DNA from: Pelagibius sp050043265
GTDB lineage: Bacteria; Pseudomonadota; Alphaproteobacteria; Kiloniellales; Kiloniellaceae
DNA length: 64,000 bases
Assembly: GCA_050043265.1 (NCBI GenBank)
Contig: JBHJIR010000041.1
Coordinates: forward strand, 1-64,000
Direction: 5' to 3'
A program made the position numbers and the translations under genes. Positions 26,109 to 33,930 of the stretch are shown in pieces (within the stretch, counting starts at the first letter, position 1; each line of letters begins with the position of its first letter). The notes under the pieces were generated by a model. The model was not told the DNA's origin and searched no databases. It saw only the letters and a list, made by a program, of their open reading frames with translations.

Positions 26109-27106
26109 GCGACGCACTTCCCGGCACCGCTCTCAGCAAGGCGAACGGCGCACCGCTGTTCAAGAAGGTGGCGCTGCTCGGCGCCGGCCTCATCGGCTCC
26201 TCGCTGGCCTGGGCGATTCGCGAGCGCGGTCTCGCGGAACACGTCGCCGCCTACTCGCGGCGCGCCGAAACCCGCGAGGTGATCGACATCCTGGGCTTCG
26301 CCGACTCGCTCCATGCCGAGCCGGGCGGGGCGGTCGCGGAGGCCGATCTGGTGATCTTCTGCGTGCCGGTCGGTGCCAATCCGGCCCTGGCAGAGGCTGC
26401 CGGCCCGCACATCGCCAAGGGCGCGATCGTCACCGACGGCGGCTCGGTGAAGCAGGCGGTGATCCGCGACATCGGACCCTATCTGCCCGACGGCGTCGAC
26501 TTCATCCCCGGCCACCCCATCGCCGGCACCGAGCACTCCGGTCCCGAGGCCGGCTTCGGCGACCTCTTCGAACAGCGCTGGAGCATCCAGACGCCGGAAC
26601 CGGGCACGCCGGAGGCGGCGACCGAGAAGCTGACGGCGTTCTGGCAGCGTTGCGGTTCGACCGTGCAGATCATGGATGCCGGCCACCACGACAAGGTGCT
26701 GGCCATCACCTCGCACCTGCCGCACCTCATCGCCTACACCATCGTCGGCACCGCCGTCGATCTGGAGGAGAGCACGCGGGCCGAGGTGGTGAAGTTCTCC
26801 GCCGGCGGTTTCCGCGATTTCACCCGCATCGCCGGGTCCGATCCGGTCATGTGGCGCGGCGTCTTCCTGAACAATCGCGAGGCGGTACTGGAGATGCTGC
26901 AGCGCTTCTCCGAGGACCTGACACTGCTGCAGCGGGCGATCCGCTGGGGCGAGGGCGACGTTCTGGAGAGCCTGTTCAGCCGCACGCGGGAAATCCGCCG
27001 CGGCGTCATCGAGGCCCACCAGGCCGGTTCCTTCGACGCTAGAGAACCGGAGCTATCGGGACTAAAGGGATCGGTCCCAGGTACAGCATCCCCTGACGAA
27101 GACTGA
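26105..27106 (+). CDS. tyrA: Prephenate/arogenate dehydrogenase
   Basis: 333 residues. NAD(P)-binding GAGLIGSS at 26-33, the TDGGSVKQAV loop, HPIAGTEHSGPEA and SHLPHLIAYT, matching the TyrA/TyrC family. It oxidises prephenate or arogenate toward tyrosine; the sequence does not by itself settle which. GTG start at 26105 overlaps the hisC stop. The C-terminal ~22 residues overlap the convergent DUF2125 gene by 68 bases, a long antisense overlap. Confidence 0.92.
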   Translation: MSDALPGTALSKANGAPLFKKVALLGAGLIGSSLAWAIRERGLAEHVAAYSRRAETREVIDILGFADSLHAEPGGAVAEADLVIFCVPVGANPALAEAAGPHIAKGAIVTDGGSVKQAVIRDIGPYLPDGVDFIPGHPIAGTEHSGPEAGFGDLFEQRWSIQTPEPGTPEAATEKLTAFWQRCGSTVQIMDAGHHDKVLAITSHLPHLIAYTIVGTAVDLEESTRAEVVKFSAGGFRDFTRIAGSDPVMWRGVFLNNREAVLEMLQRFSEDLTLLQRAIRWGEGDVLESLFSRTREIRRGVIEAHQAGSFDAREPELSGLKGSVPGTASPDED

Positions 27107-28187
27107 TCGGCGCCGCCAGCACCGATTCCCCCGTCTGAGCGTCCGTCCGGCCCATGGCCGCAACCGCCAGCCTGGCCGCGAAGGCCGCGCCTGGCTTCAT
27201 CTGGCCCGCCTCGATGAGGCGGTCGATGATCGCCTCGGCGCCTTTCAGCTCCGTCTGGAAGTCGCCCGCCGGGCGCATTTTCTCGTCCAGCCCCAGCTTG
27301 CCTTTCGCCTGCAGGTCCAGCGGGCCCCAAAGGGCGACCAGGCGGTGAAAGCGCCACTGCCCGCCGCGGTCGCGCCAGGCCGGCAGGGCGGTCTTCGGCT
27401 TGCCCGGCGGAATGCCGCCGAACAGGGTGGTATCGAACGACAGCTTGCCGATCTGGTCGCCCAGCAGGCCGCCGCGGCCCGGCGGCAGCCGGATCGCCAG
27501 CGCCTCACCGACCAGGTCGAGCTCCTCCAGGGTCCCCGCTTTGGCCACGGTTCCGGCGTCACCACCACCGTCACTGGCGGTCTCGAGGGTTCCCGGGCGC
27601 TGCGGACCGAGCCGCGCGGTGAGGCGCTGCAGGGCAACAGTTTCGATCTGGGGGCCGCGCACCACCAGATTGCCCAGGTCGACGGTGGCGCTCTCCACCT
27701 TGCCATCACTGCGCAGCACCACACGCCCGCTGGCCGCCTCCGCCGCGATGTCGGCCTCGCGTGGCGCTTTCACGCCTTTCAGGGGGGTGTCGCCCTTCAG
27801 GGGGGTGTCGAGAGCGTTTTCCAGGGTGTCTTGCAGGGCGCCCTCCGGCGCCTTCAGGCGGTGCAGGCCGGGGAAGCGCAGGTCGATGGTGAAGGGGTCC
27901 CACAGCCGGGCGGTGCCTTCGATGGGTGGGCCCTGCCAGATGAGGCCCTGGGGGGTCACCACCTTCGGATCGCGGAAGCTGACGGTCAGCGCGAAGGGAA
28001 AGCCGCCGAAATCCGGGCCCTGGTAGTCCACGGCATAGCCGCGCTCGATCTGCTCCACGCGCCAGCGGGCGATGCCGTCGTCCAGCGCCGCGCGGGCCCA
28101 GAACCAGCAGATCACCAGCGTGGCGGAGAGCAACAGCAGAAGAAGGGTGGCGGCAACGGCCAGGCGGTATCGGGGCATGGCCGGCAT
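27039..28187 (-). CDS. DUF2125 domain-containing protein
   Basis: 382 residues. An N-terminal membrane anchor or signal helix (YRLAVAATLLLLLLSATLVICWFWARAAL), then the alphaproteobacterial DUF2125 pattern: WRVEQIERGYAVDYQGPDFGGFPFALTVSF, VTPQGLIWQGPPIEG, and the C-terminal SLRQGMLYLGPIPL. Probably an inner-membrane-tethered periplasmic protein of unknown role, near aromatic and gamma-glutamyl genes as in relatives. Start ATG 28187 (or 28178) is set by the anchor. An internal TPLKG duplication occurs in the middle. Confidence 0.85.
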   Translation of the reverse strand: MPAMPRYRLAVAATLLLLLLSATLVICWFWARAALDDGIARWRVEQIERGYAVDYQGPDFGGFPFALTVSFRDPKVVTPQGLIWQGPPIEGTARLWDPFTIDLRFPGLHRLKAPEGALQDTLENALDTPLKGDTPLKGVKAPREADIAAEAASGRVVLRSDGKVESATVDLGNLVVRGPQIETVALQRLTARLGPQRPGTLETASDGGGDAGTVAKAGTLEELDLVGEALAIRLPPGRGGLLGDQIGKLSFDTTLFGGIPPGKPKTALPAWRDRGGQWRFHRLVALWGPLDLQAKGKLGLDEKMRPAGDFQTELKGAEAIIDRLIEAGQMKPGAAFAARLAVAAMGRTDAQTGESVLAAPISLRQGMLYLGPIPLVPIAPVL

Positions 28188-28340
28188 GATAGGCGCCGCG
28201 GCCGGTGCCCGCAGCCCCTGAATTCGGTGCCTTCCGGCCGGGCGCCGGCGGACGGGCCGGGGGATAGCCGGGGGAGGGTGGCTTGCATCGCCGGGCTCGG
28301 CCCCTAACATGAGAGCGATATCACCACAGACCCGGACTTT

Positions 28341-28982
28341 ATGGCCCCCCCGACTCCGCCGAACCTGGAAGACCTGCAGCACCTCTCGGAGGAAGAGCGG
28401 GCATCACGCCGGCTCACCCTGACGCCGGGCGAGGATTTCTGGGTTTTCGGCTACGGCTCGCTGATGTGGCACCCGGGGTTTCCCCATGTCGAGGTGCGCA
28501 TTGCCCGGGTGCGGGGCCTGCACCGCAGCTTCTGCATCTATTCGCACCGCTACCGCGGCACGCCGCAGGTCCCCGGCCTGGTGCTGGGCCTGGACCGCGG
28601 CGGCTCGTGCCAGGGCATGGTGTTCCGAGTCCCGGCGGCCGAGGCCGAGGCGGTGCTGGACTACCTCGACGAGCGCGAGATGGTGACCGGCGTCTACCAT
28701 CCGACCTGGCGCCGGGCGGAGACCGAGGCGGGTGCCGTCACGGCGATGACCTTCGTGGTCGACCGCCATCACCGCCAGTATGCCGGCGGCCTGGACCACG
28801 ACGCCATGGTGGCGCTGATCCTGCAGGGCCGCGGCAACCGCGGGCTCTGCCTCGACTACCTGCAGAACACCGTCCATCATCTGCAGGCCCTGGGGTTGCG
28901 GGACCGCGCCCTGGAGCGTTTGCTGAAAGAAGCGCGCCGCCTTCGCGAGGCGCGATTGTGTAACAAGGAAGAAGATCAGTGA
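28341..28982 (+). CDS. Gamma-glutamylcyclotransferase, ChaC-like
   Basis: 213 residues. The family substrate loop FGYGSLMWHPGF (36-47) is present, followed by RGLHRSFCIYSHRYRGTP and LDYLDEREMVTGVY, where the conserved Glu acts as the general base. ChaC-type enzymes cleave glutathione to 5-oxoproline and Cys-Gly. The stop overlaps the next gene's GTG by four bases. Confidence 0.9.
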   Translation: MAPPTPPNLEDLQHLSEEERASRRLTLTPGEDFWVFGYGSLMWHPGFPHVEVRIARVRGLHRSFCIYSHRYRGTPQVPGLVLGLDRGGSCQGMVFRVPAAEAEAVLDYLDEREMVTGVYHPTWRRAETEAGAVTAMTFVVDRHHRQYAGGLDHDAMVALILQGRGNRGLCLDYLQNTVHHLQALGLRDRALERLLKEARRLREARLCNKEEDQ

Positions 28983-29938
28983 GTTCGATCGAGACCGCTA
29001 TCACCGGCGCGCGTATCGCCGAAACCGAAAAGCTGATCCGCCCCTATATCCGGCGCACCCCGGTGCTGGCGGTGGACCTCGCCGATTTTGGCCCGGCTTT
29101 CCAGGGGGCGGCGCAGCCGATCGACCTGAAGCTGGAATTTCTGCAGCACTCGGGCTCCTTCAAGGTGCGTGGGGCGTTCGCCAATCTGCTGACCCGCGCG
29201 GTGCCGGCGGCCGGCATCGCCGCCGCGTCCGGTGGCAATCACGGCGCTGCGGTCGCCTATGCCGCCATGAAGCTGAACCTCCCGGCGACCATCTTTCTGC
29301 CGTCGATCACTTCGCCGGCCAAGGCCGCGCGCATCGAAAGCTACGGTGCCAGGCTGGTGGTCGGCGGCGATCGCTACGCCGACGCCCTGGCGGCCAGCGA
29401 GGCCTTCGTCGCCGAGACCGGGGCCCTGCCGCTGCACGCCTTCGACCAGCCGGAAACTCTGCTGGGCCAGGGCACCGTCGGCCTGGAGATCGAGTCCCAA
29501 CTGCCGGAGATCGATACCCTGCTGGTGGCGACCGGCGGCGGCGGCCTGATCGGCGGCATTGCCGCCTGGTTCGCCGGGCGCGTGAAGATCGTTGCGGTGG
29601 AGCCCGAAGGCGCGCCGACCCTGCATGACGCCCTGGCCGCCGGCCATCCGGTCGATGCGCCGACCGAGGGCATTGCCGCGGACTCGCTGGCGCCCAAACA
29701 GGTCGGCCGGCTGATGTTTCCCTTCGCCAAGGCCTATGTCGACCGCTCGGTGCTGGTGACCGACGATGCCATCCGCGCCGCCCAGCAGGCGCTGTGGGAT
29801 ACCATCCGGGTGGTCGCCGAGCCGGGCGGCGCCGCGGCCCTGGCCGCACTGCTGTCGGGCCGCTATCGGCCGGCGGCAGGCGAGAAGGTCGTCGTGCTGC
29901 TGTGCGGCGCCAACACCACGGCGGTCGATTTCGGCTGA
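28979..29938 (+). CDS. Threonine/serine dehydratase-like PLP enzyme
   Basis: 319 residues. The PLP Lys62 lies in SGSFKVRGAFANLL, the phosphate-binding SGGNHGAAVAYAA, and the GGGGLIGG loop. This resembles catabolic threonine dehydratases or serine/threonine racemase-like enzymes, without an ACT domain. It deaminates Thr or Ser, or a related amino acid. GTG 28979 overlaps the ChaC stop, so the two are translationally coupled. Confidence 0.87.
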   Translation: MSSIETAITGARIAETEKLIRPYIRRTPVLAVDLADFGPAFQGAAQPIDLKLEFLQHSGSFKVRGAFANLLTRAVPAAGIAAASGGNHGAAVAYAAMKLNLPATIFLPSITSPAKAARIESYGARLVVGGDRYADALAASEAFVAETGALPLHAFDQPETLLGQGTVGLEIESQLPEIDTLLVATGGGGLIGGIAAWFAGRVKIVAVEPEGAPTLHDALAAGHPVDAPTEGIAADSLAPKQVGRLMFPFAKAYVDRSVLVTDDAIRAAQQALWDTIRVVAEPGGAAALAALLSGRYRPAAGEKVVVLLCGANTTAVDFG

Positions 29939-29967
29939 AATCCGCGCTCTGGGCCCCGCTCTCCCAG

Positions 29968-30006
29968 CGTCACATAGGGGCGTCACATATTAGTGACGTG
30001 ACGTGA
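29968..30006 (+). promoter_or_regulatory. Palindromic operator candidate upstream of the YHS-bufferin genes
   Basis: CGTCACATA occurs at 29968-29976 and 29981-29989; the second forms an inverted repeat with GTGACG (CGTCAC-N6-GTGACG, 29981-29998), followed by GTGACGTGA on the same side. Clustering of GTCAC/GTGAC words is unlike the surrounding sequence. Position upstream of the YHS gene suggests control of the metallophore operon; the regulator is unknown. Confidence 0.5.
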
Positions 30007-30108
30007 TTTGATCGCACCGGGGGTCGCCAAATATCTCTAGCTCAAGCAGGCAGCGTCCTGCGGCCCCGATCAGGGGACATGTGCAACAGGAGATATGAGG
30101 TTTCCCCC

Positions 30109-30663
30109 ATGATGCGCAAACTGCTCTTGGCCTCGGCCCTGGCTTTCTCCACCTCCGTGCTCAGCGTCGGCGCCGCCCAGGCCGGCGACCAGTACGTCGA
30201 CGAAAGCGGCTTCGCCCTTAGCGGCTACGACCCCGTCGCCTATTTCGAGATGAAGCAGGTGCCGGTCGGCCAGCAACAGGCGGAAGCGGTGCCCGGCAAG
30301 GCCGACATCACCGCCGAGTACAATGGCGCCGAATGGGCCTTCGCCTCTGAGGCCCATCGCGACAAGTTCCTTGCCGATCCCGCGAAATACGCCCCGGCCT
30401 ATGACGGCCACTGCGCTTACGGCATTGCCCAGGGCGGCAAGGTGCCGGGCAACCCGAACCTGTGGCGCATCGTCGACGGCAAGCTCTACCTCAACATCAC
30501 CCCGACGGTCGTCGGCTTCTGGGAAAGCGACATCGACGGCAACCTGACCAAGGCGGAGAACAACTGGACCGCCAAGGAATCGGCGCCGGCCTCGTCGAAG
30601 AGCTGGAAGGCGATCGACGACAACAAGGGGACCTACACGGTCTCCGCGCCGATCAAGAACTGA
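30109..30663 (+). CDS. Secreted YHS-domain protein
   Basis: 184 residues. A Sec signal peptide (MMRKLLLASALAFSTSVLSVGAAQA) and then a YHS core: FALSGYDPVAYFEM, AEYNGAEWAFASEAHRDKFLADPAKYAPAYDGHCAYGIAQG, and VDGKLYLNIT. YHS domains bind metal, often copper, in CopA-type pumps and periplasmic proteins. Standing directly before bufA, it is probably a periplasmic metal-binding partner of the bufferin system (inference). The ATG at 30109 is preferred for the signal peptide; 30112 is also possible. Confidence 0.85.
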   Translation: MMRKLLLASALAFSTSVLSVGAAQAGDQYVDESGFALSGYDPVAYFEMKQVPVGQQQAEAVPGKADITAEYNGAEWAFASEAHRDKFLADPAKYAPAYDGHCAYGIAQGGKVPGNPNLWRIVDGKLYLNITPTVVGFWESDIDGNLTKAENNWTAKESAPASSKSWKAIDDNKGTYTVSAPIKN

Positions 30664-30713
30664 ACGTCCTCCCCTTCGTGACAACAGAGAGAAATGAGAA
30701 GGAGCCTTCGACC

Positions 30714-31043
30714 ATGGCGGAGAATACCAAACTCGTGAGTGCGGCGATGATCGCCGGTGCGGTGGCCCTGGCGGTTTCGGCCACAGCGAACGTCACCCCG
30801 GCGGCGGCCCAGGCCAAGGAAAAGTGCTACGGCATTGCGCTGGCCGGCCAGAACGACTGTGCCGCCGGGCCCGGCACCACCTGCGCCGGCACCTCGAAGG
30901 TCGACTACCAGGGCAACGCCTGGAAGCTGGTGCCTGCCGGTGACTGCATGAAGTACGGCGTCGAGGAATCGATGGCCGATTTCGAGCTGCCGGGCGACCG
31001 CAAGGGCGCACTGGAAGCCCTCGACCGCGACCTGCCGGCGTAA
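30714..31043 (+). CDS. bufA: DUF2282 bufferin-type precursor peptide (BufA1-like)
   Basis: 109 residues. It has an N-terminal signal peptide (about residues 1-33, ending AAAQA), then the DUF2282 core: EKCYGIALAGQNDCAAG, TTCAGTSKVDYQGNAWKLVPAGDC. Four Cys are at 38, 49, 57 and 78, the spacing of BufA1 peptides. In Caulobacter the inner two become thiooxazoles and the outer two a disulfide, giving a copper-buffering peptide (established for that homologue, not here). A 31-residue acidic tail after Cys78 is longer than I expect for the family. GAGAAGGAG lies ten bases before the ATG. Confidence 0.9.
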   Translation: MAENTKLVSAAMIAGAVALAVSATANVTPAAAQAKEKCYGIALAGQNDCAAGPGTTCAGTSKVDYQGNAWKLVPAGDCMKYGVEESMADFELPGDRKGALEALDRDLPA

Positions 31044-31060
31044 CGGCCTGCAGAACGGGA

Positions 31061-31110
31061 CACCGGCCCCTCAACGCCCCCTCTGACTCGCGGGGGCCGG
31101 TGTTCTTCCT
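31061..31110 (+). terminator. Hairpin between bufA and bufB
   Basis: CACCGGCCCC (31061-31070) pairs with GGGGCCGGTG (31093-31102), followed by TTCTTCCTCC. It could act as a partial terminator or processing stem, giving more peptide than modifying enzyme. Confidence 0.6.
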
Positions 31111-31140
31111 CCTCCCCGTTTCGTTGACTGGTGCGTTAGG

Positions 31141-32022
31141 ATGGCCCGCATGGCGGTTGCAGCAGACATCCCGGCCCGTGCCGGCGTCGGCCTGAAGGCG
31201 CAGCACTACGAGGATATCCTCGGCCAGCGTCCGGATCTCGGCTGGTTCGAGGTCCATGCCGAGAACTACATGGGGGCCGGCGGCCCGCCGCATCATTACC
31301 TGGAGGCGATCCGCCGCGACTATCCGATCTCGTTGCATGGCGTCGGCCTGTCGATCGGTGCCGACCACCCGCTCGACGAGGCGCATCTGGCGCGCCTGAA
31401 GACCCTGGCCGATCGCTATCAGCCGGGCCTGGTCAGCGAACACCTCGCCTGGTCGACCCACAACGACGTCTTCTTCAACGACCTGCTGCCGCTGCCCTAT
31501 ACCGGCGAAGCCGTGGCGCGGGTCAGCGATCACATCGACCGCGTGCAGGAGGTGCTGGGCCGCCGCATCCTGCTGGAGAACCCGGCGACCTACGTCACCT
31601 TCGACAGCAGCGAGATGAGCGAGATCGACTTCCTCCAGGCGGTGTCGCTCAGGACCGGCTGCCACCTGCTGCTCGACGTGAATAACGTGGTGGTCTCGGC
31701 CACCAATCACGGCACCAGCGCCGAGGCCTACATCGACGCTTTTCCGATGGCGGCGGTGAAGGAGATTCATCTGGCCGGCCACGCGCGTGACCGTGACGAT
31801 GCCGGCGCCCCGCTGCTGATCGATGCCCACGACCGCGCGGTGGACGACACGGTGTGGTCGCTCTACGCGCGCACCATTTCACACGCGGGCCTGATGCCGA
31901 CTCTGATCGAATGGGACAACGACGTGCCGGCCTGGGAGGCGCTCTTCGCCGAGGCGCGCACCGCCGAGCGCGTCATGGCCGTGCAGGCCATGGGAAAGAC
32001 CAGGCATGCCGCGGCTCGCTGA
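31141..32022 (+). CDS. bufB: MNIO-family (DUF692) bufferin-modifying enzyme
   Basis: 293 residues. The DUF692 pattern is complete: GVGLKAQHYEDIL, WFEVHAENYMGAGG, LHGVGLSIGADHPLD, VSEHLAWS, LLENPATYVTF and LLLDVNNVVVSATNHG, with several His, Glu and Asp residues that ligate the multinuclear iron centre in this family. These oxidative enzymes modify Cys residues of small precursor peptides; BufA immediately upstream is the expected substrate. ATG 31141 or, with a better AGGAT spacing, ATG 31150. It overlaps bufC by 17 bases. Confidence 0.92.
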   Translation: MARMAVAADIPARAGVGLKAQHYEDILGQRPDLGWFEVHAENYMGAGGPPHHYLEAIRRDYPISLHGVGLSIGADHPLDEAHLARLKTLADRYQPGLVSEHLAWSTHNDVFFNDLLPLPYTGEAVARVSDHIDRVQEVLGRRILLENPATYVTFDSSEMSEIDFLQAVSLRTGCHLLLDVNNVVVSATNHGTSAEAYIDAFPMAAVKEIHLAGHARDRDDAGAPLLIDAHDRAVDDTVWSLYARTISHAGLMPTLIEWDNDVPAWEALFAEARTAERVMAVQAMGKTRHAAAR

Positions 32023-32788
32023 TCTCCAGGCCGGTTTCGCGGCGGCCTTGGCCGACCCGGGCCTGCCCGCTCCGGCGGGCGTGGGGCGTCATGGCCCGCT
32101 GGCGCAATCGCGCCGCTTCGATGTCTACCGCAACAACCGCATGGTCGGCTTGATCGAGGCCTTGGAGACCACCTTTCCGGTGGTGCGTCGCCTGGTCGGT
32201 GCCGACTTCTTCAAGGCCGCGGCCCGTATCTACATCCATCGCGCTCCGCCGCGCTCTCCGGTGCTGCTGCTCTACGGGCAGGGCTTCGGCGGTTTCCTCG
32301 ATGCCTTCGCGCCGGCTGACGGCGTGCCCTATCTGGGCGACGTGGCGCGGCTGGAGTGGGCGCGGCTGAACGCCTATCACGCCGCCGATGCCGAGCCGCT
32401 TTCCATCGCATGCCTCGCCGGGCTGCCGCAGGATCTGTTGCCGGGTCTGCGCTTCACCCTGCATCCTTCTTTGCAGCTGCTGCGCTCGCGCTATCCCGCC
32501 GCCTCGTTGTGGGCGGTGACCAGCGGCGGCGGTCCTGACGTCGATGTCGACATGACCCGGGCCGAGGATGTCGCGGTACTGCGCCCGATGCTGAGCGTCG
32601 AGGTGCGCGTGCTGCCGCCGGCCGGTTACGGTTTCCTCGCGGCTCTCGCTGCCGGCGAAAGCCTCGGCGCCGCTGCCGAGGCGGCCTTGGCCGAGTGTGC
32701 GGACTTCGATCTGGCCAGTCACCTTCAAGGCCTGTTCCAACTCGGCGCCGTCGCGGCGATCCGGTTTCCTGCTTCACCGAAAGAATAG
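32006..32788 (+). CDS. bufC: DUF2063 bufferin partner protein (BufC-like)
   Basis: 260 residues. The N-terminal putative DNA-binding-type domain is visible: LADLQAGFAAALAD, RFDVYRNNRMVGLIEALETTFPVVRRLVGADFFKAAARIYI, then the C-terminal half PYLGDVARLEWARLNAYHAADA. In bufferin systems BufC associates with the MNIO enzyme and probably recruits the leader peptide; the 'DNA-binding' name is historical. It overlaps bufB by 17 bases, so the two are translationally linked. Confidence 0.9.
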   Translation: MPRLADLQAGFAAALADPGLPAPAGVGRHGPLAQSRRFDVYRNNRMVGLIEALETTFPVVRRLVGADFFKAAARIYIHRAPPRSPVLLLYGQGFGGFLDAFAPADGVPYLGDVARLEWARLNAYHAADAEPLSIACLAGLPQDLLPGLRFTLHPSLQLLRSRYPAASLWAVTSGGGPDVDVDMTRAEDVAVLRPMLSVEVRVLPPAGYGFLAALAAGESLGAAAEAALAECADFDLASHLQGLFQLGAVAAIRFPASPKE

Positions 32789-32797
32789 AGTGCCAAA

Positions 32798-33385
32798 ATG
32801 ATTGCTCGCATCGTCGCTCTGTACCGCTGCGCCATCGGTATTGTCGAAGCGTGGCTCGACGGCTGGTTTCTCGGCCTCTTCGCGCGTGTCGTCTTCGCCG
32901 CCGTGCTGCTGGTCTACTACCTGAACTCCTTCTCGACAAAAGTCGGCGACGGCGTTGCCGGCTTCTTCAGCATCGGCGACAACGCCTACTTCCAGATTCT
33001 GCCGAGCGTGGTGGAGGCCTACGGTTATGACGCCTCCCAGGTGCCGTTCTTTCCTTACGACCTCATCGTCATTGCCGGCACCTATGCCGAGTTCCTGTTG
33101 CCGATCCTCATCGTGCTGGGCCTGTTCACGCGCCTCGCCGCGCTCGGCATGATCGGCTTCATTGTCGTGCAGAGCTTCGTCGACATCGTCTTTCACGGCG
33201 CCGACGCCGCGACCGTCGGCGTCTGGTTCGACCGCGCGCCCGACGCCGTCATCCTCGACCAGCGCGCGCTCTGGGTCTTCCTGCTGGTCACCCTGGCGGT
33301 GAAGGGCGCGGGGGCCGTGTCGCTCGATTGGGTGCTGGGGAAGATTTTGCCAACAAAACCGACGCGTCACCACGCAACGACCTGA
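32798..33385 (+). CDS. DoxX-family membrane protein
   Basis: 195 residues with about four membrane segments (LFARVVFAAVLLVYYLNSF, LIVIAGTYAEFLLPILIVLGLFTRLAALGMIGFIVVQSFVDIVF, LWVFLLVTLAVKGAGAVSLDWVLG). DoxX proteins are quinone-associated redox membrane proteins and are frequent last genes of bufferin operons. Nine bases after bufC, same operon. Probably supplies or removes electrons or thiol redox at the membrane (inference). Confidence 0.88.
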   Translation: MIARIVALYRCAIGIVEAWLDGWFLGLFARVVFAAVLLVYYLNSFSTKVGDGVAGFFSIGDNAYFQILPSVVEAYGYDASQVPFFPYDLIVIAGTYAEFLLPILIVLGLFTRLAALGMIGFIVVQSFVDIVFHGADAATVGVWFDRAPDAVILDQRALWVFLLVTLAVKGAGAVSLDWVLGKILPTKPTRHHATT

Positions 33386-33397
33386 ACGTTTTTCCAT

Positions 33398-33603
33398 CTG
33401 TCGCCCCGGGGCTCGACCCCGGGGCCCATTGCCCTGTCCAGTTACTCGATCATAAGGCGTCGTGCGAGGGCTGATGCCATTGGGTCTCGGCAACAAGTGC
33501 CGGGACGACAGCGGAATGATGTCACCCCCGGACTTGATCCGAGGGTCCATGGTGCAACAACCGAGCGCTTGCCCTGGATGCTCGGGACAAGCCCGAGCAT
33601 GAC
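33398..33603. repeat. Dispersed palindromic repeat, copy 2 (tandem pair)
   Basis: Arms at 33398-33431 (CTGTCGCCCCGGGG...GGGGCCCATTG) and 33478-33511 (CATTGGGTCTCGGC...GCCGGGACGACAG) repeat the 16551 element. A second related unit at 33519-33603 (from GATGTCACCCCCGGA to TCGGGACAAGCCCGAGCATGAC) follows. It lies between the convergent DoxX and 107-residue genes. Confidence 0.82.
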
Positions 33604-33606
33604 TCC

Positions 33607-33930
33607 CTAGCTAGGTTTTGATGCTTCGCTGTCTTGTCTGGCTGTTTCTCTCTCAAACCAAACTTCGAGTTGGCAAGCGAATGCGTAGGCGGCGCTTGGA
33701 TTGCCTGGCAGTCCGATTTCATCGCGGACCACGCGGTTCACATGGTCGGCGATAGCCAGTGTTCCCGCGCCGTCCGTCAACAGGCGCAGCGTATGGGGCA
33801 GATAGCGGTCGTATTCATCGCGTGGCCACTCGGGATCGTCCATCACCCCGATGGGGTCGAAGGTGTTCCAAAGGTCACGCAGCGCTGCTTCGTGCCTCAT
33901 GAACTGCGCTTTGAGTCGTTTGTCGCTCAC
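33607..33930 (-). CDS. Hypothetical protein coupled to the ribonucleotide reductase
   Basis: 107 residues. The core LKAQFMRHEAALRDLWNTFDPIGVMDDPEWPRDEYDRYLPHTLRLL is a recognisable conserved-hypothetical pattern (DPIG...WPRDEYD). No catalytic motif is seen. The GTG at 33930 overlaps the RNR stop (GTGA), so it is translated from the same message. A longer frame to 34011 would run inside the RNR gene and is rejected. Function unknown; the coupling does not by itself imply a role in nucleotide reduction. Confidence 0.72.
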   Translation of the reverse strand: MSDKRLKAQFMRHEAALRDLWNTFDPIGVMDDPEWPRDEYDRYLPHTLRLLTDGAGTLAIADHVNRVVRDEIGLPGNPSAAYAFACQLEVWFERETARQDSEASKPS

